A DNA stretch of 64,000 nt from Paracoccus zeaxanthinifaciens ATCC 21588. Lineage in GTDB: Bacteria > Pseudomonadota > Alphaproteobacteria > Rhodobacterales > Rhodobacteraceae. The notes beneath the pieces were generated by a model. That model was not told the DNA's origin. It did no database searches and saw only the letters and a list, made by a program, of their open reading frames with translations. The stretch lies in the NCBI RefSeq assembly GCF_000420145.1, contig NZ_ATUJ01000001.1, positions 248,001-312,000 of the forward strand, written 5' to 3'. How positions within the stretch are numbered: position 1 is the first letter of the stretch; every line of letters starts with the position of its first letter. A program made the position numbers and the translations under genes. This document shows positions 55,363 to 64,000 of the stretch, piece after piece.

Positions 55363-56550
55363 TCAGGTCACCGCGGCCCTGTGGTGGAAATCCGGCCTGT
55401 CCCAGCTGCCATCGCGCAATATCCGGGCAAGCACCGCCACCGCGCGGGCAACATCGTCCATGTCGTTATAGAGCGGTGCGAAGCCGAAGCGCAGCACGTC
55501 GGGGGCGCGGAAATCGCCGATCACCCCTTCTGCGATCAGCGCCTGCATCACCGCATATGCCTGCGGGTGGCGGAAGCCCACCTGCGATCCGCGCAGGCTG
55601 GGGTCGCGCGGGGAATGCAGCACCAGTCCGGGGCATTCGGCCTCGACCCCGGCGATGAAGGCTTCGGTCAGCAGGATCGAGCGCGCGCGCAGATCGGCCA
55701 TCGACACGCCGTCCCAGACGTCCAGCGCCGCATCCAGCACGGCCAGCGCGATGACGGGGGGCGTGCCGACGCGCATCCGCTCGATCCCCGGGGCGGGGGC
55801 ATAGGAGGCGTCGAAGGCGAAGGGGCGTTCATGCCCCATCCAGCCCTGCAGGATCGGCTGGGCGGCATCGGTCAGATCGGGCCGCGTCCAGATGAAGGCA
55901 GGCGCCCCCGGCCCGCCATTCAGGTACTTGTAGGTGCAGCCGACCGCGAAATCGGCATCCGCGCCGATGAGGTCCAGATCGACCGCCCCCGCCGAATGCG
56001 CCAGATCCCAGACCGTCAGCGCCCCCGCCCGATGCGCCCGCGCGGTCAGGTCCGCCATGTCGTGGCGTCGCCCGGTGCGGTAATCCACCTCGGTCAGCAT
56101 CAGGACCGCGATGTCGTCGCCGATGGCGGCGGCCACATCCTCGGGGGCGACGACGCGCAGGGTCGCGCCCATCGCCCGCGCCACCCCTTCCGCGACATAG
56201 AGATCCGAGGGGAAGTTCCCGCTGTCGGACAGGATCACCCGCCGGTCGGGGCGCATCGCCAGCGCCGCGCTCAGCGCCTGGAAGACCTTGATCGACAGCG
56301 TGTCGCCCATGACGACCTGCCCCGCGCCCGCGCCGATCAGCCTTGCGATGCGGTCGCCCACGTCGCGCGGCTGGCGATACCAGCCCGCGCGGTTCCAGCC
56401 CGTGATCAGCATCTGCGACCATTCGTCGGACATCATCGCGGCCACCCGGTCGGCGGCGACGCGCGGCATCGGCCCCAGCGAGTTCCCGTCCAGATAGGTC
56501 ACCCCTTCGGGCAGGTGGAACGCGCGGCGCGTCGCATCGAAATCGGTCAT
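55363..56550 (-). CDS. kynU: Kynureninase
   Basis: PLP enzyme that cleaves kynurenine to anthranilate and alanine (or 3-hydroxykynurenine to 3-hydroxyanthranilate). The 395-residue protein has YLDGNSLGPMPRVAADRVAA at the N terminus, SDSGNFPSDLY, the WDLAHSAGA segment with D182 and H185, and the Schiff-base lysine K208 in CTYKYLNGGPGAP. Its length is standard. It is divergent, 65 bases apart, from a kynurenine-formamidase-like hydrolase, giving two steps of the kynurenine pathway. Tryptophan 2,3-dioxygenase is not in the window. Confidence 0.96.
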   Translation of the reverse strand: MTDFDATRRAFHLPEGVTYLDGNSLGPMPRVAADRVAAMMSDEWSQMLITGWNRAGWYRQPRDVGDRIARLIGAGAGQVVMGDTLSIKVFQALSAALAMRPDRRVILSDSGNFPSDLYVAEGVARAMGATLRVVAPEDVAAAIGDDIAVLMLTEVDYRTGRRHDMADLTARAHRAGALTVWDLAHSAGAVDLDLIGADADFAVGCTYKYLNGGPGAPAFIWTRPDLTDAAQPILQGWMGHERPFAFDASYAPAPGIERMRVGTPPVIALAVLDAALDVWDGVSMADLRARSILLTEAFIAGVEAECPGLVLHSPRDPSLRGSQVGFRHPQAYAVMQALIAEGVIGDFRAPDVLRFGFAPLYNDMDDVARAVAVLARILRDGSWDRPDFHHRAAVT

Positions 56551-56615
56551 GGTCTTTCCCCCCTCTTGCGGCGGACGCTAGCAGCGGGAATGTTTGCGCG
56601 ACAGGGGGGAACGCG

Positions 56616-57401
56616 ATGCTGTACCGGGTGACGGATTGGGACGACGCCTATGCCAATGGCGCGCATATCGCGGGGGCGGCGGATTACCCGGCCCGTTGGA
56701 CGGCGGCAGCGCAGGCGTTTCGCGACCTGCACCCGCCCGTCGAAGGCGCGGGCGACCTGTTCCTGCCCTTAGATCCCAAGGGGCTGATGGTGTTCATCCA
56801 TGGCGGCTATTGGATGCGGTTCGGGCCGCGCGACTGGTCGCATCTGGCCGCCGGGGCGCTGGCGCGCGGTTGGGCCTGTCTGATGCCACGATACGACTTG
56901 GCCCCCAAGGCGCGGATCGCGCAGATGACGCGGCAGGTGGCGCAGGCCATCGCGGGTGCGGGCGTGGACGGCCCCATCGCCATCACCGGGCATTCGGCGG
57001 GCGGGCATCTTGCGGCGCGGATGGTGTGCGAGGGCGTGCTGCCCCGCGACGTGGCCGCGCGGGTGACGGCCTGCGTGCCGATCTCTCCTCTGTCGGATCT
57101 GCGCCCGCTGATGCGAACCGCCATGAACGAGACGCTGAACATCGACCCGCCCGAGGCTCTGTCCGAAAGCCCCGCGCTGCTGACGCCCCTGCCCCTGCCC
57201 GTCACCACATGGGTCGGCGGGGCCGAGCGGCCCGAGCTCATCCGCCAGGCGCGGCTGCTGGCGGATGCATGGGCGGGGCTTGGTGCGGCGACCGAATGCG
57301 TCATCGACCCCGGTCGCCACCATTTCGACGTGATCGAGGGGCTGACCCGACCGGACAGCCCCCTGATGAACCGCCTGCTGGATCAGAGCGGCTCGCGATA
57401 G
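56616..57401 (+). CDS. Alpha/beta hydrolase, kynurenine-formamidase-like
   Basis: A 261-residue esterase-type hydrolase. The oxyanion motif HGGYW is at 62-66, the nucleophile is S127 in GHSAGGH, and DPGRHHFDVIEGL near the C terminus supplies the acid and His. This HGGYW subgroup includes the eukaryote-like kynurenine formamidases, and its neighbour is kynU, so hydrolysis of N-formylkynurenine is likely. It is unrelated to the metal-dependent KynB type. The stop overlaps the convergent aldo/keto reductase gene by 19 bases. Confidence 0.86.
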   Translation: MLYRVTDWDDAYANGAHIAGAADYPARWTAAAQAFRDLHPPVEGAGDLFLPLDPKGLMVFIHGGYWMRFGPRDWSHLAAGALARGWACLMPRYDLAPKARIAQMTRQVAQAIAGAGVDGPIAITGHSAGGHLAARMVCEGVLPRDVAARVTACVPISPLSDLRPLMRTAMNETLNIDPPEALSESPALLTPLPLPVTTWVGGAERPELIRQARLLADAWAGLGAATECVIDPGRHHFDVIEGLTRPDSPLMNRLLDQSGSR

Positions 57402-58219
57402 TCGAACTCGTCCGGGTGCGGGCCGGTGCGGTGGTCGTTCTCCAGCTTGTCGATGGCCGCCATCTCGTCGGCGGTCAGCTCGAAGTCCAGCACGTCGAAA
57501 TTCTCGGCCAGGCGCTTCTCGTGTTCGGATTTCGGGATCACCGACAGGCCATGCTGGATGTGCCAGCGCAGGATCACCTGCGCGACGCTGCGACCGGTGC
57601 GTTCGGCGGCGGCCTTGACGGGGGCGGCCTCGAAGCTGTCGCCACGGCCAAGCGGGGTCCAGCTTTGCGTGACGATGCCGAAGCGCTTGTTCACGGCGCG
57701 CATCTCGGGCTGGTTCAACGAGGGGTGGATCTCGATCTGGTTCAGCGCCGGGGTCACGCCCGTCTCGTCGATGATGCGCTTCAGATGCGGCTCGTGGAAA
57801 TTCGCCACCCCGATCGAGCGGATGCGGCCCTCGTCACGCAGGCGGATCAGCACCTTCCAGGTCTCGACATACTTGTCCAGCTTGGGCAGCGGCCAGTGGA
57901 TCAGGTACAGGTCCAGGTAATCCAGCCCCGTACGCTCCATCGTCTGGTCGAAGGCCCGCAGCGCGGCGTCATGGCCATGCGCGTCGTTCCACAGCTTCGA
58001 GGTGACGAAGATCTCGTCGCGCGGGACGCCGGAATTGCGGATCCCCTCGCCCATGCCGCGTTCGTTGTTATAGGCGGCCGCGCCGTCGATCAGGCGGTAT
58101 CCGGTCCGCAGCGCGGCATCGACCACGCCCGCCGTGTCGTCATTCGCGATCTGGAACACGCCGGCCCCCAGCTGGGGCATGCGGTTGCCGTCGTTGAAGG
58201 TCATCATCGGTTGGGTCAT
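57383..58219 (-). CDS. Aldo/keto reductase
   Basis: A 278-residue NADPH-dependent TIM-barrel reductase. Signatures are LGAGVFQIANDD, GYRLIDGAAAYNNERGMGEG (Asp and Tyr of the catalytic tetrad), FVTSKLWND (Lys) and LDYLDLYLIHWP (His), with IPKSEHEKRLAENFDVLDFE for cofactor binding. It resembles 2,5-diketo-gluconate reductase-type members. Substrate not determinable. Convergent with the kynurenine-formamidase-like gene. Confidence 0.94.
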   Translation of the reverse strand: MTQPMMTFNDGNRMPQLGAGVFQIANDDTAGVVDAALRTGYRLIDGAAAYNNERGMGEGIRNSGVPRDEIFVTSKLWNDAHGHDAALRAFDQTMERTGLDYLDLYLIHWPLPKLDKYVETWKVLIRLRDEGRIRSIGVANFHEPHLKRIIDETGVTPALNQIEIHPSLNQPEMRAVNKRFGIVTQSWTPLGRGDSFEAAPVKAAAERTGRSVAQVILRWHIQHGLSVIPKSEHEKRLAENFDVLDFELTADEMAAIDKLENDHRTGPHPDEFDYREPL

Positions 58220-58358
58220 CGCAAGGGTCCTTTCGCTGTGCCCGGCAACAACGCCCCGGTGGCGAAACCGTTTCAGCAGGGATCGCCGGGCGGGGTTGCG
58301 CTTCGGCGCGCATCATGTTTCCCCACGCGCTGAACGCAAGTCAGGAAAGGTGCGTCCC

Positions 58359-58688
58359 ATGCAGGTCTATACGCTTCTGGTCGAGGTCGGCCGCAAACAG
58401 GATGACGGCCTGCCCGAGGGCTGCGAGGGCGCGGCGCTGCTGTGCTATACCCCCGCCCGCGACGAGGCCGAGGCCGTCCGCGAGACCGTCGCCATCCTGA
58501 AGGAGGCGGGCCTTGCGCCCCTCGACGTGTCGGGCCACGGCACCGCCGAGGACCGCGAGGAAGAGGGCCACGAGATCGGCCCCGAGGAACGCGAGCTGAT
58601 GCAGCGCGCGCTGGACGACGATTCCGTCGTGATCGCGCAGATGCAGCCTTATTTCCCCGGCGCGAAGGGCGATCCCCGCGACGTCTGA
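58359..58688 (+). CDS. Uncharacterised small acidic protein
   Basis: A 109-residue soluble protein with no signal peptide or membrane segment. It reads MQVYTLLVEVGRKQDDGLPE, has a central YTPARDEAEAVRETVAILKE helix-like stretch, and an acidic C-terminal half (DREEEGHEIGPEERELMQRA). An AGGAAAGG ribosome-binding stretch precedes the ATG. No family was recognised. It stands alone between the aldo/keto reductase promoter and the transglycosylase gene. Confidence 0.7.
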   Translation: MQVYTLLVEVGRKQDDGLPEGCEGAALLCYTPARDEAEAVRETVAILKEAGLAPLDVSGHGTAEDREEEGHEIGPEERELMQRALDDDSVVIAQMQPYFPGAKGDPRDV

Positions 58689-58775
58689 TCACGCGCTGCG
58701 CCCTATCCAACGGCTCACGGATTCGCTAGACTTCTTCAAAAACCAATGAAGCAGTCAACGAACAGGCGACACCCG

Positions 58776-60718
<1,943 letters not shown>

Positions 60719-60832
60719 CCTTTGGGTGCTGCGACCTATCCCGATTGCTTGCCGGATATCCTTTCGATCGGATGCGAATGCAACCCGAACGTGATTTAAC
60801 TGCCCCATGTTAAGGGGTTCGGAGGTTAGACA

Positions 60833-61069
60833 GTGAACAAGATCGCAATTTTCTCGGTCGTGGCAGCGGGCGCATTGGCCGCCTGTTCGCCCAAGCAATT
60901 CGAAACCGCTCCTGTAACGATTGATACCCCGCAGGGACCCGTGACCTGCCAGCTTTATACCAAGGGACTGACGGACTGGGATCGCTCGATCTCTCGTCCC
61001 GATGCCCTGAGCGTCGAAGCCGCCGATACCCTCTGCAAGAACGAAGGCATCCGCCAGAAAAACTCGTGA
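60833..61069 (+). CDS. Small lipoprotein
   Basis: A 78-residue exported protein from a GTG start with GGAGG eight bases upstream. The lipobox is LAAC (Cys near 18) and the mature part is about 60 residues (TIDTPQGPVTCQLYTKGLTD), with two further cysteines that could form a disulfide. No family recognised. It ends at a strong hairpin shared with the convergent rppH gene. Confidence 0.8.
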   Translation: MNKIAIFSVVAAGALAACSPKQFETAPVTIDTPQGPVTCQLYTKGLTDWDRSISRPDALSVEAADTLCKNEGIRQKNS

Positions 61070-61079
61070 TCGCAAACTC

Positions 61080-61102
61080 GGGCCCCGCAGATCGCGGGGC
61101 CC
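61080..61102. terminator. Bidirectional hairpin between the lipoprotein gene and rppH
   Basis: A nine-base perfect GC stem (61080-61088 with 61094-61102), five-base loop, followed by GTCTTTC on the plus strand, 10 bases after the lipoprotein stop and 9 bases from the rppH stop. It can serve both convergent genes. Confidence 0.7.
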
Positions 61103-61111
61103 GTCTTTCGT

Positions 61112-61609
61112 TCAGGCCAGCCGGTCGCGGAACGCGTCCAGCACCTCGGCATAGACCTGCCGCTTGAAGGGCACGATGCTGTCCAGAAGGTCCGCCCTGC
61201 TCATCCATTGCCAGCTGTCGAATTCCGGGTGATCCGTGTCGATGCGGATATCGGCGTCGGTCCCGCGGAAACGCAGCAGCAGCCAGATCTGGCGCTGGCC
61301 GCCGAAGCGGCCCTTCCAGGCGCGGCCCAGCAGGTCCTCGGGCAGGTCGTAGAACACCCAGTCCGGCGTCTGGTCCAGAACCTCGACCAGGTCGGTCGAC
61401 ACGCCCGTCTCCTCGACCAGCTCGCGCAGCGCGGCCTCTTGCGGGGTTTCGCCCGGATCGATCCCGCCCTGCGGCATCTGCCACGCGCCGGGGCGGTCCA
61501 GCCGCTGCCCGGCAAAGATCATGCCGCGATCGTCGATCAGCACCACCCCGGCGCAGGGGCGATAGGGCAGCCCGCCGGGGCCAAGCCGTTCCTCGGTCAT
61601 GTCAGCCAT
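61112..61609 (-). CDS. rppH: RNA pyrophosphohydrolase RppH
   Basis: Nudix enzyme that removes pyrophosphate from mRNA 5' ends and starts decay. The 165-residue protein begins [20 protein letters not shown] and has the full Nudix box [20 protein letters not shown] followed by TGV. RppH/Ap4A-type features are WQMPQGGID and [11 protein letters not shown]. The ATG at 61609 lies eight bases inside the ctpA end; a later ATG at 61600 is also possible. Confidence 0.94.
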   Translation of the reverse strand: MADMTEERLGPGGLPYRPCAGVVLIDDRGMIFAGQRLDRPGAWQMPQGGIDPGETPQEAALRELVEETGVSTDLVEVLDQTPDWVFYDLPEDLLGRAWKGRFGGQRQIWLLLRFRGTDADIRIDTDHPEFDSWQWMSRADLLDSIVPFKRQVYAEVLDAFRDRLA

Positions 61610-62999
61610 CGGCATCCGCGCTGCCCTCGCCCGTGGCGGCGGGGGTCGCATCGTCCGGAACCTGTCCGGCGCTGAAGCTGACGGCGGCCAGACCCTTCAG
61701 GATGTCGACCGCATAGGCCAGCTGGTAATCCTCGTCGCGCAGGGCTGCGGTGGCCTCGACCTCGGCGGCCTCCTCCTCCATCTGCTGACGTTCCTCGTCG
61801 CTGATGTCGTTGCCAAGCGCGCCGCGCAGATCGGCCTCGGACCGGCCGAAGCTGCTCTCGGTCAGGCTCTCGTCCTCTTCCTCGGGGCGGGGGCTGGGCT
61901 GGGCGACCAGGATGTCGGGCTGGATGCCCAATGCCTGGATCGAGCGGCCCGAGGGCGTGTAGTAGCGCGCGGTCGTCAGGCGGATCGCGCTTTCGGCGGT
62001 CACCGGCATGACGGTCTGGACGCTGCCCTTGCCGAAGGACTTCTCGCCCACGACGATGGCGCGGCGGTGGTCCTGCAATGCGCCGGTCACGATTTCCGAC
62101 GCGCTGGCAGAGCCGCCGTTGATCAGCACGACCATCGGCTTGCCCTCGGCCAGATCGCCATCCTCGGCGTTCCAGCGCTCGCTCTCTTCGGGCAGGCGGC
62201 CGCGGGTGCTGACGATCTCTCCGGCATCGAGGAAGGCATCCGACACGCTGATCGCCTGGTTCAGCAATCCGCCCGGGTTGTTGCGCAGGTCGAGCACGAA
62301 GCCCGTGACCTTGTCGATCCCGCCCGCTTCCTCGACCGCCTTGGTCAGCTCGGCCTCCAGCGTGTCATAGGTCTCGTCGTTGAAGGTGGACACGCGCAGC
62401 ACGACGGCGTGACCCTCGACCCGCGACCGCACGACGGTCAGCTTGATCGTGTCGCGCGTCATGGTCAGGTCGAACGGCTCGGTCCGGCCCTCGCGCAGGA
62501 TGGTCACCGTGATCTCGGACCCGACAGGGCCGCGCATCATGTCGACGGCCTCGTCCAGGGTCAGGCCCAGCAGCGATTCGCCGTCCACATGGGTGATCAG
62601 GTCGCCCGACTGCACGCCCGCCTCGGCGGCGGGGGTGTCGTCGATGGGCGACACGACCTTGACCATGCCGTCTTCCTGGCTGACCTCGATGCCCAGGCCG
62701 CCGAAGCTGCCGCGCGTCTGGGTCTGCATGTCGCTGTAATCGTCGGCCGCAAGGAAGCCCGAATGCGGGTCCAGCGAGGTGAGCATGCCGTTGATCGCAG
62801 CCTCGATCAGGGCCTTGTCGTCGGGGACCTCGACGTAATCCGCGCGGATCCTCTCGAAGACGTTGCCGAACAGTTCCAGCTGCTCGTAGATCGAGCTGCC
62901 GCTGTCGGTTTCCTGCGCCAGAAGGGGTGCGGCGATCTGGGTGGTCGCAAGGAACCCTGCCAGCACGCCCCCAACCCCTGCGATCAGATAATGTCTCAT
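61602..62999 (-). CDS. ctpA: C-terminal processing peptidase (S41 family)
   Basis: Periplasmic serine protease with a PDZ domain, 465 residues. A signal/anchor segment (about 1-28) is followed by helices, the PDZ domain (about 95-180) and the S41 fold. The catalytic serine lies in GGSASASE (about 297-302) and the lysine is K324 in GEKSFGKGS. The C-terminal 100 residues are acidic and Glu/Ala rich. It lies between an EnvC-like gene and rppH, a conserved order, and its protease role probably bears on cell-wall hydrolase control. Confidence 0.96.
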   Translation of the reverse strand: MRHYLIAGVGGVLAGFLATTQIAAPLLAQETDSGSSIYEQLELFGNVFERIRADYVEVPDDKALIEAAINGMLTSLDPHSGFLAADDYSDMQTQTRGSFGGLGIEVSQEDGMVKVVSPIDDTPAAEAGVQSGDLITHVDGESLLGLTLDEAVDMMRGPVGSEITVTILREGRTEPFDLTMTRDTIKLTVVRSRVEGHAVVLRVSTFNDETYDTLEAELTKAVEEAGGIDKVTGFVLDLRNNPGGLLNQAISVSDAFLDAGEIVSTRGRLPEESERWNAEDGDLAEGKPMVVLINGGSASASEIVTGALQDHRRAIVVGEKSFGKGSVQTVMPVTAESAIRLTTARYYTPSGRSIQALGIQPDILVAQPSPRPEEEDESLTESSFGRSEADLRGALGNDISDEERQQMEEEAAEVEATAALRDEDYQLAYAVDILKGLAAVSFSAGQVPDDATPAATGEGSADADG

Positions 63000-63015
63000 G
63001 CGGCCTTTCCTTGCC

Positions 63016-64000
63016 TCAGTCCTGTTGCGGCTCGACGATGGGATTCAGCACGAACCACTCCGCCGGGTCCAGCGTTTCGTTTCCGCGGCGCAGTTCCAGG
63101 TACAGCGTCTCGCTGCGGCCTGCGGCGCCGCCCTCCTTGGCATCGGCCACGAATTGCGACCCGAATTCCTGTGCGGGCGCTTCCGATCCGCCCATCAGCC
63201 CGACCGGGTCCCCGGCCTTGAGCACGTCGCCCACCTCTCCGAAGACCTGCGACAGGCCCGCGAATATCAGAAGATAGCCACGCGCGGGCTCGACGATCAT
63301 CACATTGCCGTAATCGAGGAAGGGCCCACGATAGCGGATCGTGGCGGGCCAGGGCGTCTGGACCAGCGCGGCGGGCGCGGTGGCGATGACCCAGCCCGGA
63401 CGGCTGACGCCCGCGGCGTCGGGTTCGTCATAGGTGCGCAGGATGGTCCCGATGGCCGGCAGGCGCAGGCTGCCCTGCGCGCCCTCGAAATCCTCCATCG
63501 GCGCGCCGATATCGGTCTCCATCCGCGCGATGCCCGACGCGAACTCGTCCAGCGTGGCCGCAGCCTCCTGCAGGGCGCTCAGTTCGGCCGGGTCCTCGCC
63601 ATATCGTGCGGGCATCGAACTGCGATCCCCCGAGGCGCTGACCAGCAGGCGGCGTGCCTCCTGGACCGAGGCGAGGCCCGTCTCGAGCATCCCCGCCGCA
63701 TTGGCCTGCAATTCGCGCACGGTTGCGATCTCGTCCAGGTCGGTCTGCAGGTCCTCGGCCTGGGCGCGCAGGCCCGGCGTCACGTCCGACAGGATCATGG
63801 CGGACCGCGCATTGGCCAGCGCGCCCGCCGGATGCAGCAGCATCGCGCTTTCGGGGCTGTCCTGCATCGAGGTCATGGCCCCCAGGACGCGGCTCAGCTG
63901 GCCGCGCTGCGCCTCGAAGCGGTCGCGCAGCTCGGCCTCGCGCAGGCTGGCCTGCCGCAGCCCCCCGCGCAGTGCGGACAGTCCCAGTTCATAGGCGCGG
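63016..64000 (-). CDS. EnvC-like murein hydrolase activator, 5' end beyond the window
   Basis: 328 codons are visible; the frame is open to the right edge, so the signal peptide and start are missing. A long Ala/Glu/Arg coiled-coil region (from the edge to about 63500 in descending order) is followed by a LytM-like domain with GWVIATAPAALVQTPWPATI, RGPFLDYGNVMIVEPARGYL and GEVGDVLKAGDPVGLMGGSE. The zinc ligands of active LytM enzymes are missing (no HxxxD pair; TLYLELRR in place of HLHFE), as in EnvC, which activates amidases instead of cutting peptidoglycan. It is followed 16 bases later by ctpA. Confidence 0.88.
   Translation of the reverse strand, partial: RAYELGLSALRGGLRQASLREAELRDRFEAQRGQLSRVLGAMTSMQDSPESAMLLHPAGALANARSAMILSDVTPGLRAQAEDLQTDLDEIATVRELQANAAGMLETGLASVQEARRLLVSASGDRSSMPARYGEDPAELSALQEAAATLDEFASGIARMETDIGAPMEDFEGAQGSLRLPAIGTILRTYDEPDAAGVSRPGWVIATAPAALVQTPWPATIRYRGPFLDYGNVMIVEPARGYLLIFAGLSQVFGEVGDVLKAGDPVGLMGGSEAPAQEFGSQFVADAKEGGAAGRSETLYLELRRGNETLDPAEWFVLNPIVEPQQD

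Noticed and set aside
60719..60832. CtrA site or cobalamin riboswitch around the lipoprotein leader after bluB
   Set aside because: The two TTAA elements are ten bases apart, not seven, and no B12-box-like sequence or suitable fold was seen; bluB itself has no leader.

Overview
The window is GC-rich chromosomal DNA of an alphaproteobacterium, most likely a Rhodobacterales member close to Paracoccus/Rhodobacter. This rests on gene content and order seen here: an envC-ctpA-rppH block, a compact flagellar locus with CtrA-like sites, TRAP and branched-chain-amino-acid-type ABC uptake systems, a short L36 protein with a single cysteine, and an rpsO-pnp pair. No phage, insertion sequence, CRISPR array or replication origin was seen. 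Gene density is very high and most operon junctions are ATGA or TGATG overlaps.

Layout. 1-5.5 kb (minus): TRAP transporter (periplasmic, small and large membrane subunits), an IclR-type regulator and the start of a two-domain beta-oxidation enzyme. 5.7-8.3 kb: an L,D-transpeptidase overlapping an extensin-like protein with an LAS-peptidase signature, then a Crp/Fnr regulator. 8.35-21 kb: flagellar locus, with fliI (minus), flgB-flgC-fliE-fliQ-flgF-flgG-flgA-flgH-fliL (plus), a family-2 glycosyltransferase, and flgE, flgK-flgL-flgI and motB (minus). 21-32.2 kb: an operon of an acyl-CoA synthetase, an ABC uptake system and a PaaK-like ligase, with a hybrid histidine kinase and an OmpR-type regulator divergent from it.

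32.2-43.5 kb: aldehyde dehydrogenase, three overlapping glycosyltransferase genes (the first of lower GC), pnp, rpsO, an RTX-repeat protein with an N-terminal membrane segment, rpmJ, tRNA-Val, an N-formylglutamate amidohydrolase-family gene, a Nudix gene, a membrane protein and pyrF. 43.6-48.4 kb: clpB behind a heat-shock-type promoter, a nitronate monooxygenase, msrB and msrA. 48.4-50.1 kb: an AT-richer patch with two low-complexity secreted proteins and the only intergenic gap over 300 bp.

50.1-64 kb: an RND pump with two membrane fusion proteins, kynureninase divergent from a kynurenine-formamidase-like hydrolase, an aldo/keto reductase, a small conserved-looking protein, a lytic transglycosylase overlapping bluB, a small lipoprotein, rppH, ctpA and the 3' part of an EnvC-like gene.

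The most interesting points are the transporter flanked by two unlike CoA ligases with a linked two-component system, the AT-rich secreted pair, and the LAS signature in the extensin-like protein beside the L,D-transpeptidase. Starts were moved inward from the longest open frame wherever homology, a Shine-Dalgarno sequence or an operon overlap supported it.
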